Of a DNA stretch of 64,000 nucleotides, positions 11,798-22,304 are shown one piece after another. Below the pieces are notes generated by a model. That model was not told the DNA's origin, searched no databases, and was given only the letters and a program-made list of their open reading frames with translations. Position 1 is the stretch's first letter. Every line of letters starts with the position of its first letter. Source of the stretch: Isoetes taiwanensis (taxonomy: Eukaryota; Streptophyta; Lycopodiopsida; Isoetales; Isoetaceae); NCBI GenBank assembly GCA_021234155.1, contig JAJEKV010000114.1:1127654-1191653 (forward strand). Direction: 5' to 3'. Made by a program: the position numbers and the translations under genes.

Positions 11798-12190
11798 TCA
11801 AGCAGATATCTTGAAGGGCAGACACTGGCACATTAGGGCCAGAGATTGTTGGACGCCCTTAATTCGGTACACACAGATATATATGCAGCAGGGCTTTGAG
11901 AAGAAACACAACATTACCTCTGCTCCAAGCTGCCGCCACTGCCTGCCTCGCCGGAATCCGTGTTTGCCTAGAGGAGGAGTTAGAAGGCAGAGAAAAATTC
12001 GTGTTTTATCTAAGGTTCTTTTCTTATTCTCAAATGCGTTGAGCATTGACCTTCCATTGTTCGGTCTGTCAAGCTCGAGTAGAACACTGCAATGCACTCC
12101 GAGCACGTATGTCAGTCCAAGGCAGTGCAAAATAGCTCCTTGAATGGTAATGATTTGAGGGCAAGATGATGAACGATCATCGCTAGCCAT
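11798..12190 (-). CDS. Unrecognised ORF, block B copy 1
   Basis: A 130-codon frame starting MASDDRSSSCPQI. Residues 1-52 (through ...GRSMLN) are nearly the same in the duplicate at 24711-25199, where about 115 bp after that point are absent and the C-terminus differs. The shared part is Ser-rich then hydrophobic (AILHCLGLTYVLGVHC). No domain is recognised. The conserved start followed by a presence/absence segment could mean an exon plus retained intron, or simply two decaying copies. Confidence 0.3.
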   Translation of the reverse strand: MASDDRSSSCPQIITIQGAILHCLGLTYVLGVHCSVLLELDRPNNGRSMLNAFENKKRTLDKTRIFLCLLTPPLGKHGFRRGRQWRQLGAEVMLCFFSKPCCIYICVYRIKGVQQSLALMCQCLPFKISA

Positions 12191-12265
12191 ATGCCTCTCC
12201 TCCCGCTCCCTGCTCCCTGTTCCCTTTGTTTCAAAACCTATCCCTATCCCTATCTAGCGGCCTGG

Positions 12266-14352
12266 CACAAACATCAGCATTAGTCAATCCCTCTGCTGTC
12301 TTATCTGGCCATACGAGAACATTAAAGTCCAGGATGGTACCATTCTTCCAAGGCATACGGTTTCAAATATGCATATCAAAATGTCACCTACATCTTACTG
12401 ATGTAACTACAAAAGACAAGTTTTAACCTTTATACCATGACCACTGATTTAATATTTCTATGGCATGGTCTTACTTCAAAGTCTACAAAAATCCAGAACA
12501 TGTTTCATGGCCCAAATGCAATTCACGAGATTTTTAAGACCAAAATATGAAAGGTAGAGGTCAAAAAACTTTACCACATTAACCATATTATACATTACGT
12601 ATTTAGTTTCTGGTTTTTCCCTTTCAGCCACAGATCAAAAAAGGTAACTATTGCATAACAGGATTCATTTATTCAAAATGATTGTTCCATATAGTAAAAT
12701 CTCCATTCTCAAAAATAGGGAATGACTACCAGTTCAATAAATAAGAAAAAATATAGTATCTTATAGGGTAAACTTCAGCCTGTTAGTAGAACCTCTAGAG
12801 AGCTCTAAAATACTCTTAGCATGGAGTATATAACAAATCTGTTGTATCATGCAGATATCTCAAAAAATTAATTTACAAGACATACCATTTACTGTCCATG
12901 TCTTGACCCAAAATATGGTAATCAAATGTATGTGTAATTGCCCAAAACAAAGGGCCCTAAATGCAACAGAGTACCTTGGCTTGTAGATAAAGAGTGAAAA
13001 AAAATTCCATATGTGAACAAGTCTCAAATGCCATTTTGAGCCTTAATGTCCATTTTTTTGTTTCCATTTTTAAGCACCAGACATTCTTCAATCATATTTT
13101 GCTCTGGTCGCCATTGATTTCCAACTTCCAAGCTCACGTAATACCTATTGAACAAAAGGAACACATTAAGAGGAGAAGCCCGTACCTGCAGCCAAACAAT
13201 ACATCATTAGCCTGATAAGGAATAAATAGAATAGAAAGATGCAATGGCCAAAAGGTACCTTAGGCTTCTCGGTTGTCAACCGATCACCTAATGTAGACCT
13301 TTTGCCCAAAAGATTAAATGAGCATAGAGAAAGAAAATACAGCTTCTTTGTGCAAATGATTTAGAACCAACTCAACCGATTTGCAGACTTAACCATGATT
13401 ATAATGCCAATAAACCTTTTTAAGAATTGTGGCTCAGATAGAAATCATAAATTAAAGGGTGCAAAAAGACCCAGATAAACATCAACGTTCTAACATTAGA
13501 GCCCATATCATAGTAAACTTAGATATAGACATTCCACGAGGTACATTAAAAAGCTAATGCATGACTAAAAGTCCAAGTTGCTATTTACAGCAATAAAAAT
13601 GTCAGAAGAGATCCATTCTGCTATGTCATCCCTAATCTATCCTTGAAGGTAAGTACTTCAGTAAACATAAATACTGCATTTCCATACGAACATAGAAGTG
13701 CAAATGCATGATTATCACTGATCAAATAATACTGCCATAGCGGAGTATTACAAACATTAGCTTATCTAATAATACTCCCATAGCAGAGTATTGCAAATAT
13801 TAGCTTATCTGTGCCATAATGTATAGGCTAGTTCTCAACTCAAATAATAACCATTTATCTTTATTAAGAAAAATCATTGCCATGCCTGGTTTACTTCGAT
13901 TTTGAACACAAGCTCATCATTTTAGGGATGAAATGGGAAGTTTCTCCATATTCTTGATATTTTTGTTGGCCTCCATCATCATAGCCCAGCTCAGATCTTC
14001 CAAAATCGTTTTGAAGGGGCTTAGCAAGCAGCCACATGTATCTCCACATTATCTTGAAACCTGCTCCATAAATGAAGCCACAGAACCATACGCAAATGGA
14101 TAAGAAAAACTGCCCATAAAACTTTGTGTTTGATGGATGGCCACCATGGTCCAGCTAGCATCATTTGCCATAGCCTTGCTTTGCCATACTACATGCTATA
14201 CCATGCCGTGCCACATCTAAGTTTACTTCTCATCAAAGAAGGCAAAAAAAAATTACCGTGATCAGGATATAGAGCTCAAATTTAGACACCACAAGTTATC
14301 CTTAAGAAATGCAATCGATTTAGTAAACAAGAAGAGCCAACCAAGCAAATGC
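12266..14352. repeat. Segmental duplication block A, copy 1
   Basis: A direct duplicate of 15113-17882. The two are collinear for about 2 kb, with these structural differences: copy 2 carries a 5'-truncated LINE (15.6-15.9 kb); copy 2 lacks about 96 bp present here between two CC dinucleotides (14001-14097); and copy 2 has about 490 bp more between TCAAAT motifs (17310-17800). A third, more diverged relative begins near 25275. Confidence 0.85.
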
Positions 14353-14364
14353 ACAAAAAAAACC

Positions 14365-14607
14365 CTACCTCCTACCGTAAGGAGAGGCAAATATTCTTCC
14401 TGCAACGCAGTTTTCATAGGGATGGCAGACCCCTACAAATGCAGGAATCATACCTCTCCTTATGAGAACTGTTTGCCAAAACTTTAAAATAATAGAAATG
14501 CAAAGGATAGGATCAAATACCTTAAGACACTTCATTTCTTTCTTGTAAGAGATTCTTGAGAACATGGTTGATGCTTGGGACGTCAATCCCCTAAGGTTCT
14601 TAAACAC
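14365..14607 (-). CDS. Unrecognised ORF between block A copies
   Basis: An 80-codon frame beginning MFKNLRGLTSQASTMFSRIS. It contains a plausible splice donor after ...YKKEMKCLK (AAG|GTATTT near 14520), so only the first third might be coding. It lies in the single-copy gap between the two block A copies. No domain recognised. Confidence 0.2.
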   Translation of the reverse strand: MFKNLRGLTSQASTMFSRISYKKEMKCLKVFDPILCISIILKFWQTVLIRRGMIPAFVGVCHPYENCVAGRIFASPYGRR

Positions 14608-15599
14608 TCTCCTTTTGAGTTTCCATCAGTCAAGACCATTTTGCCGTAGATTCCTGGAACAAATTGGTAATGTCTTGGTAACATAAGAAATAAAGCCGAG
14701 TAGCATTTTAAGCCGAGTGGCAGTGTTGGACTAAAGTCCATGTAAGTGTGTTAGGCCAAATGGCAAACTATGACTGTCCCTTTCATTTTTGCAGCTACCA
14801 CATAGAGTACTTATTGTATTGCAGGAGCTATCTATTTTTGGATCTTACATTCAGCCTCTGTTCTGATTTCCATGTTGGAATCACCAATTTGAACTTGGCC
14901 TCTTCCTCATTATCATATTCAGCCTGCATTTATACAGCAGAAATATGAGTCTTTAAAATTGCGAAGCAAAAGTACTGAGATATCAAAATATATCTAAGTC
15001 ATAAACTACACACACTTGAAGAATACCTACCATGAAAGTTTGGCAGCACTGGTAAGACCAATGCACAGAAGTGTCATGAAAAAACCCGGCTTGAACTAGT
15101 TAAACCTAGCACAAAGATCAGCATTGGTCAATCCCTCTGCTGTCTTATCTGGCCATACGAGAACATTAAAGTCCAGGATGGTACCATTCTCCCAAGGCAT
15201 ACGGTTTCAAATATGCATATCAAAATGTCACCTACATCTTACTGATGTAAATGCAAAAGACAAGTTTTAACCTTTATACCATGACCACTGATTTAATATT
15301 TCTATAGCATGGTCTTACTTCAAAGTCTACAAAAATCTAGAACATGTTTCATGTCCCAAATGCAATTCACGAGATTTTTAAGACCAAAACATGAAAGGTA
15401 GAGGTCAAAAAACTTTATTGCAGTAACCATATTATACATTAAGTATTCAGCTTCTGGTTTTTCCCTTTCAGCCACAGATGATCACAGTTTTATGCTTAAA
15501 AGAAAGGTAACTATTGCATAACAGGATTCATTTATTCAAAATGATTGTTCCATATAGTAGAATCTCCATTCTCAACAATAGGGAATGACTACCAGTTCA

Positions 15600-15643
15600 A
15601 TAAACAAGAAAAAATATAGTATCTTATATTTTTTCTTGTTTAT
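15600..15643. repeat. Perfect 19-bp inverted repeat at a LINE 5' junction
   Basis: ATAAACAAGAAAAAATATA (15600-15618), spacer GTATCT, then its exact reverse complement (15625-15643). Block A copy 1 (about 12737-12765) has the left arm, with one base difference, and the spacer, but not the right arm. The right arm was therefore added during the insertion and copied from the flanking target strand. Confidence 0.85.
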
Positions 15644-15895
15644 AGTTGAAGACGAAGACCATGTGTTTGTTCACTGCCCAGCATACAATGATATTAGGAG
15701 TAGATTTGCTTTTCACTATACTAGTTTTCATGCGTTATTTTCAGAATCATATTATAAGTTAGGACAATATATTAAGACGGTGGATGCACACCATAATTTA
15801 TTGATTAAACTCAGATGTAGCATGTAATTGAGCGCTCCATTGCCTTTTAGGGCCCTATGAGAGCAAGACTAAATTAAATTAAATTAAATTAAATT
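15644..15895 (+). mobile_element. 5'-truncated LINE with (AAATT)n tail
   Basis: The plus-strand frame encodes the C-terminal end of a non-LTR polyprotein: VEDEDHVFVHCPAYNDIRSR, then ...SYYKLGQYIKTVDAHHNLL... and a stop at about 15825. The His/Cys pattern (H..xHC) resembles the post-RT zinc-binding region. The 3' end carries about five AAATT units (15868-15895). It is absent from the sister site in block A copy 1, where 'gtatcttata' runs directly into 'gggtaaac', so the insertion postdates the duplication. Confidence 0.75.
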
Positions 15896-17882
15896 ATAGG
15901 GTAAACTTCAGCCTGTTGGTAGAACCTCTAGAGAGCTCTAAAATACTCTTAGCATGGAGTATGTAACAAATCTGTTGTATCCTGCAGATATCTCAAAAAA
16001 TCAATTTACAAGACATACCATTCACTGTCCATGTCTTGACCCAAAATATGGTAATCAAATGTATATGTAATTGCCCAAAACAAAGGGCCCTAAATGCAAC
16101 AGAGTACCTTGGCTTGTAGATAAAGAGTAAAAAAAATTCCATATGTGAACAAGTCTCAAATGCCATTTTGAGCCTTAATGTCCATTTTTTTGTTTCCATT
16201 TTTAAGCACCAGACATTCTTCAATCATATTTTGCTCACGGTGGCCATTGATTTCCAACTTCCAAGCTCCGCGTAATACCTATTGAACAAAAAAGGAACAC
16301 ATTAAGAGGAGAAGCCCATACACTGCGACCAACCAATACATCATTAGCATAAGGGGTAAAGATGCAAGGGCCAAAAAGGTACCTTAGGCTTCTCGGTTGT
16401 CAACCGATCACCTAATGTAGACCTTTTGCCCAAAAGATAAATGAGCATAGAGAAAAAAATCTGACTTCTTTGTGCAAATGATTTAGAACCAACTCAACCG
16501 ATTTGCAGACTTAACCATGATTATAATGCCAATAAACCTTTTAAGAATTGTGGCTCGGATAGAAATCATAAATTAAAGGGTGTAAAAAGACCCAGATAGA
16601 CATCAATGTTCTAACATTAGAGCCCATATCACAGTAAACTTAGATATAGACATTCCACGAGGTACATTAAAAAGCTAATGCATGACTAAAAGTCCAAGTG
16701 CTATTTACAACAATAAAAATGTCAGAAGAATCCATTCTGCTATGTCATCCCTGATCTATCCTTGAAGGTAAGTACTTCAGTAAACATAAATACTGCATTT
16801 CCATAAGAACATAGAAGTGCCAATGCATGATTATCACTGATCAAATGATACTGCCATAGCATAGTATTGCAAACATTAGCTTATCTAATAATACTCCCAT
16901 AGCAGAGTATTGCAAATATTAGCTTATATGTGCCATAATGTATAGGCTAGTTCTCAATTCAAATAAGAATCATTTATCTTTAGTAAGAAAAATCATTGCC
17001 ATACCTGGTTTACTTCGATTTTGAACACAAGCTCATAATTTTAGGGATGAAATGGGAAGTTTCTCCATATTCCTGATATTTTTGTTGGCCTCCATCATCA
17101 TAGCCCAGCTCGGATCTTCCATACGCAAATGGATAAGAAAAACTGCCCATAAAACTTTGTGTTTGGTGGATGGCCACCATGGTCCAGCTAGCATCGTTTG
17201 CCATAGCCTTGCTTTGCCATACTACATGCTATACCATGTCGTGCCACAAGTAAGTTTACTTCTCATCAGAGAAGGCAAAAAAAATTGCCGTGATCAGGAT
17301 ATAGAGCTCAAATGTCCATGCTCTGCTTGCGGAGAAAAATAGTTAAGGCAGCTTCCTTCCATAAATACAAATGATCTGCTAGAAGCCATTGGGTAGCATC
17401 CACCGAATCTCTGCCTATGTTAAATAGATAGGCCGCCATTCATAAAGATGGAGAAGGTGAGCCAAATTTCGGCCAAGGAGATAAGGTTTTTCCATAACAA
17501 ACTATGGCCAAGGAAAAAAGGTTTTTCCAAATTTCAGTCAAGGCAAAATTACAAGCAACAAGTGTAGATAGGGTAACCATTAGATGTATACCCGATTAAA
17601 ACTTCATGGTTACATCTTTGCAAACCTATAGTCCAGACGCCAACAAATAGCACTCAGAAAGCCATAATGGCACACCATACTTTACCGTGGAATTAATAGT
17701 GCAAAGGGAATTGCACTATCATGAAAGTAATAATGCAACAGACATTGCACTTCCAGAAATATTTTAAGTTGCTACTGTACAAGTGGGTATGCACACCAAG
17801 GGTCAAATTTAGACACCACAAGTTATCCTTAAGAAATGCAATCGGTTTAGTAAATAAGAAGAGCCAACCAAGCAAATGCACC

Positions 17883-18060
17883 AAAAAAAAAAGGGGGTGA
17901 AACACAATTACATATGTTTTGATAATATATTTCCCTATAATATAAGAGGTAGTTTGATGGAAATAGCCATAACTTTTTTTTTTTTATGATCCAAATAAGA
18001 ACGTGTCCTTGGGATGCATTATAGATGAGGATGGTATCTTTCTATCGAAGCTTAATCACC
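17883..18060. repeat. Dispersed repeat after an A-run, copy 1
   Basis: About 155 bp starting 'gtgaaacacaattacatatg' match 27467-27622 at roughly 95% identity; both follow an oligo(A) run. A shorter, more diverged relative is visible at 32896-32945. The function and class of the repeat are unknown. Confidence 0.7.
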
Positions 18061-18069
18061 TAAATTGTA

Positions 18070-18590
18070 TTCTAGAAACAATTCAATGGGTTATTATAAA
18101 AAAAACAAAGGTTTAAGATAAAAAATAGTTATGTTAGCTCGTTGGTTAGATTGGTTAAAATAGTCTTATTAGGACATTGAGTTATTTTGGTAGAGGTTTG
18201 AGGTCCCTTATTTCATATTCTAAAACCTTAAGCGAAGCCGTATAGAGGCTCAATATACCATCAGAACCTTAGGCAAATTCATATTTGACATCTCAAAATC
18301 ATAGGCGCCCCCAATCGTAATGAGCATAAACCATATCCCTAAAACAATTCAACAGGTTATTATAAAAAAAAAAACATAGAGTTAAGATAACCTTAGCTCA
18401 TTAGTTAAATTAGTTAAGTAGTCTTATTAGGACATTGAGTTATTTTGGTAGAGGTTCGAGCTCCCGTATTTCATATTCTAAAACCTTAAGCGAAGCCGTA
18501 TAGAGGCTTGATATACCATCAGAACCTTAGGCAAACTCGTATTTGACATCTCAAAATCATAGGCGCCCCCAATCATAAATGAGCATTAAG
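18070..18590 (+). mobile_element. tRNA-derived SINE, tandem dimer
   Basis: Two head-to-tail units of about 270 bp (18070-18340 and 18343-18590). Each has a pol III-like A box (ttagctcgttgg at 18134; ttagctca at 18393) and B box (ggtttgaggtcc at 18196; ggttcgagctcc at 18453), spaced as in tRNA-derived SINEs. Both end in the same 'ataggcgcccccaatc' text. The second B box is a near-perfect consensus. No encoded protein, as expected for a SINE. Confidence 0.65.
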
Positions 18591-18599
18591 CGAAATGAG

Positions 18600-19800
18600 A
18601 GGTGCCCAGAGGCTCCAACATACAGTCTGGGCTGTAGGATTGACAGATTCGACGACTGTGGTGGTCCAGGGTCCAGCGTATGCAGCAGATCCAGCAATAT
18701 ATAAGAAGAAATGGGCAAAATCTTCAAAAGAAATGAGTTTGAGCGTGTCCATCGAAGTTTAGCTGCCCAGTTATGGTATTAGAGAACTTTAGATTTAGGT
18801 TTGAGAGCACCAACAATATCTCCACTATCAAATCCTACCTTCTGAAAGTAGATGATATGGCAATTGAGTGTAGCCCATTGAAGATGCAAGAAACATGTTG
18901 TAGAAGAATCTGATATGGGACTGTGGATTTTACTCCAAGTGTTATGAGCTAGAAAGGCTTTTTATACTTGCTTCAAGTCATTCCAGAATGCAAGCGATAC
19001 CATCGTGCCCTAGGCTTTGATCATGTATAACATAATGGGCTCCACCAAGATCCTGATCAAGTGCGCCTGATGGGCTCAATCATATAGTTCTGCTTTGACT
19101 ATTGTTATGCATTGCATAACAATCCAGTCCAATGTCGCTCGTAACTAGATAGAAGTATTCAAGTATATAGTAGAAGGAAACTCCATCCCTAAATATTTGC
19201 AGGTGGGTGCCACCTCCACCTTTTGTTTTTGAAAAGTAAACGAAGGAAACCTTGGATGATGTGAGGATGAAATCAGAAACACCTTAGTCTTGGACAAGTT
19301 AACGTGCCTGTTAGTGACCCAGGGAAAACTGTCTATGGCATCCAAATGGCACTACCCAGAGTGTAAGCTAGAAGGTCCATATCGCTGGTGTTTATGAGTT
19401 GCCTAATGATCTGGTGCATGAGCTGAGCCCCTCTGCCCCCATGTTCAACAAAGCAACCTTTCAACTGATCAATGTAAAGACCAAATAGTGTTGGAAGAGT
19501 GGGCATCCCCTGTGGACCCCAATACTACTGTTGGATGGCTGGCGTGACAATGTCAGTTGGCCTGAGCATGTCTCATACAACCAGTAGATCACATTTTACA
19601 GATCCATAGGGGCCCTCAACTGTCTCAATCTTTTCCACAGCTTTTCCCGGGGCACAATATCAAATGCCTTTGCAAAAAAAAAAAAAAAAAAAAAAAAAAA
19701 GTAGCAATACCAGTTTTGCTGGCGATTCCTGCTATCTTCAACCAACCCGCAGTTTAAAAATATGATCAATGGTTAATGCAACCATAATAAGACTTAGGAA
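18600..19800 (-). mobile_element. Degenerate LINE fragment (variable-tail family)
   Basis: A minus-strand frame at 19145-19345 reads VNLSKTKVFLISSS and CKYLGMEFPST. These are the post-catalytic RT motifs also found at 23.3-23.6 kb (VNLAKTRVCW, YKYLGIEFST) and 52.2 kb (KTKVVFISSS, YKYLGVEFHS). Further 5' (19620-19790) the text parallels 23930-24060, including 'aaatgcctttgc', but is interrupted by a run of 27 A (19674-19700). Broken throughout. Confidence 0.7.
19674..19700. repeat. A27 homopolymer inside a LINE remnant
   Basis: Twenty-seven consecutive A where the related LINE at 23.97 kb reads cgaaatccacaaagcaac. It is therefore an internal expansion, not a 3' poly(A) tail. Confidence 0.75.
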
Positions 19801-20048
19801 CTAAATTATCTAAGCATGTGATCAGCAAATACACATCAAAATACAACTCGCCCTCAAGGAAATGACCATGATCGAGAAAATCAAGATGTAAGACAATTAT
19901 AGATAAAGGCAAACAAGGAGTGGACGTCAAATGCCCCATTAAATGGTCATAATACCATTCATCAAATGAAGCCAACATAAAGACAATTATCTAAAATTGC
20001 GCCAGCTATTATAGGCATCTGAAAGCTAGAGTCATGCGAGATTGATGG

Positions 20049-20113
20049 ATCAGAATAGAATAGAATAGAATAGAATAGAATAGAATAGAATAGAATAGAA
20101 TAGAATAGAATAG
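20049..20113. repeat. (AGAAT)n microsatellite
   Basis: About 12-13 units of AGAAT. On the minus strand it follows a small hairpin (TATTCAG-CTCCT-CTGAATA) and 'TTAAAAATC', so it looks like the 3' tail of a non-LTR element rather than a free-standing satellite. Confidence 0.8.
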
Positions 20114-20789
20114 ATTTTTAATATTCAGAGGAGCTGAATACTAAAGAAAAAGAATTGACAGAGATTAAGCAAGGAGATACATGGACAGGAGTATCAAAAA
20201 CAAATTGATGAGAATGCATATTGAATTGGCATCAAAGGAACTATATAGAAGCACCGAGAGCAAAAGGACAATTGGCACAAAGAGACTAAACCTGACAATG
20301 CGATGTAAAATGCTAAACTGAGTAACGCCACAAACAAAAGCACCAGTGGGGCTAAGGACCACGATAGAAAGAATGGGCAAATGCCACAAACAGGTCAAGT
20401 GACTAAACTAAACCATGGAGCTAATCGAATCAAATAAGCAAATAGCAAAAACTTAACCAACTAAATTGTCGGCACAATAAAGACAAGAGACGACATGAGC
20501 ACTTATCTTGGCTATGGCAAAATGAGATTTAATAAGATATATCAATGTGGATGGCAAATGGAAATAAAACATGACGGGAAATACGACACAAAGTGCAACG
20601 TAACTCTAGTGATGGTGAGAACAATATATAAGATGGCACCCGGTGGAAAACTCCAAGAACAGATCGACGAGATAAAAGTCACTCAACATGGTGCCAATAG
20701 AACCAAGATCAAATTTAATTAAAAGAGTATATGAAGGCTTAGACCAGCCATAAAAGACATAGTGTTGGGCCCTCACATAATCACTTAAG

Positions 20790-20900
20790 GCAAGAACCAG
20801 AAAGATATAACTATTAGGTAGAATGAATGAATGGATGGATGAGTGTTTTCTCCGAAGGCCAATCGACCTAAGGGACCCAATACAAGAGTGCAGCAGGCAT
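20790..20900 (-). mobile_element. LINE 3' end (variable-tail family)
   Basis: On the minus strand: 'TTGGGTCCCTTAGGTCGATTGGCCTTCGG', a ...CACTC... stretch, then a (CATTCATT)-like tail. This is the family's 3' signature. It abuts block B copy 2 exactly where exon 1 of the TPRA1-like pseudogene is cut off. Confidence 0.6.
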
Positions 20901-21190
20901 ACAGAAAAGCATAATAAGTGCCCATGATGAGTGAGCGGCTATGTAAAAGTTTCTGCACACTGGATCTCGCATGCATAAGCAAAAACAAGGTGAAACCCAA
21001 CGCAGAAAGCAGTACAACGACGTCATAAAACCAACCATGTCGTCCGCCTGCCCTAGTCAATCCCAAACAGCTTCCCATTTTGTTGTCTCCACCATACTTG
21101 GGGGAGGAAGGGGATATTGATTCTGGATCTTGAATGCCAATTTTGAGGCCGCTGATAACAGGCATCTCACCACCATTTTTCAGATTAGAA
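20901..21190 (-). pseudogene. Truncated exon 1 of the TPRA1-like gene
   Basis: The minus-strand frame contains PESISPSSPKYGGDNKMGSC, GWFYDVVVLLSALGFTLFLL and HSRSLIMGTYYAFL, almost identical to exon 1 of the gene at 9574-9891. The sequence then runs into a LINE 3' end, so the donor site and exons 2-6 are missing. Relative to the gene it lacks one base near codon 17 (GGCATTCAAG against GGCGCTTCAAG), so its frame joins an upstream MPVISGLKIG instead of MVARCLL. Confidence 0.85.
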
Positions 21191-21511
21191 GAGAATTGCC
21201 ATAGTTTGAGGCAAACCCTAGGAAGTAGAAAAAAGCTTTCCCACGTGCAGCTTGATGGTGGATAAATGCCGTCCAATTTGGGGCCTTCGTGGGGGCTTCT
21301 TTCTATTTGGTGTATGTACGGGAAAACCAAAATACTTTTATGTTTTGCTAAATTATCTCATACAAGAAATTTATCGCGATGAACATTTCTCTCCTTTATG
21401 AAGAAGTATTTTTGTGTTAGGTAGCCATTGTGTTTACGGTATTCTCTTGAGCCATGAGAATTTTACTATATTTCGTCAAGGCCGCCACGAACATTTCTCT
21501 CTCGAAATCCT

Positions 21512-21968
21512 TTATTGCATAATGAGATATGTCAAAGATCCAATAGTTGGCTTACGAGTTTCCCTGTTAGATGGAAGCGGAGAGTTTGTGCAGATAGAAT
21601 TTGATCAAAGAAGGAAACAATTTTGAAAGAGCCATTATATCTTGCAAAAGATATAATGTCTCTTTCAATTATTAATTAAAAGCTCACACTTTTTAATGAT
21701 CGTATAATGGCCCGGAAAATATGAACTCAAACAGATTCCATATGAAGTGAGGAAATAATTATATTATTCAACATCAAAGCATTTATAATTTCTACTTTTT
21801 AGCATAGAAATTAAGATAATTAGGCTGCCAGCAAGAAGTTAAAATCCTAGATTAGTCTATCGGCCATTTACTCAACCTATAAAATAGATCTATATATATT
21901 GCTTTACCAATTTTGGCAACCCTACGAAATATAGTAAGATTCTTATGGCTCAAGGGAATATCGTAAAC
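21512..21968. other. Inverted segment within block B copy 2
   Basis: From 'gcataatgagatatgtcaaa' to 'ctcaagggaatatcgtaaac' this stretch is the reverse complement of about 10255-10725 in copy 1, while both flanks are collinear. About 110 bp of copy 1 (10730-10840) are missing at the right breakpoint. Confidence 0.8.
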
Positions 21969-22304
21969 AACAACAAGGAGTGGATTCCTGTCCTAGAATG
22001 CGAGCCCGGCCGGAGAGGGCGGGTAGGCCGGCTGGTTGGCTCCCCATTCCGGGGCAGAATCCCGCGGCTGTGTTCTCCACCCGACAAGGCAAGATCCGAA
22101 GTGAAATAGCAGGTCACGGCAGCTTGTTGCACCAGAGAGAATGATCCGACAATCTGTTGGAGCAGGTCATGCCAAGAATGAAGAGGTAGTTTCTATTTCT
22201 TGGTTAGAATGGTTGCCACATGGTGATATCTGGTTGGATGAGAAGCAAGAATGATTATTCACTGACGTCTTGTTTCTGTTCTTCAGATGGTATAGTCCAA
22301 TAAT

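Larger units (their letters stand above)
9615..12265. repeat. Segmental duplication block B, copy 1
   Basis: This direct duplicate of 20901-24998 lies about 11 kb upstream of it. It begins inside exon 1 of the TPRA1-like gene (at 'cagaaaagcataataagtgc') and ends at 'ccctatccctatct..cg.cctgg', where it passes straight into block A. Copy 1 lacks the 1.8-kb LINE found in copy 2, and copy 2 carries a segment of about 460 bp in inverted orientation relative to copy 1. Confidence 0.85.
15113..17882. repeat. Segmental duplication block A, copy 2
   Basis: The second copy of 12266-14352. Point differences are scattered throughout, so the duplication is not very recent. It contains the LINE insertion at 15625-15895 and the 490-bp stretch absent from copy 1. 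Confidence 0.85.

Noticed and set aside
20785-21330. A 181-codon protein as a second receptor gene
   Set aside because: Only exon 1 is present; the C-terminal part is read from a LINE 3' end and the N-terminal part from former leader sequence.
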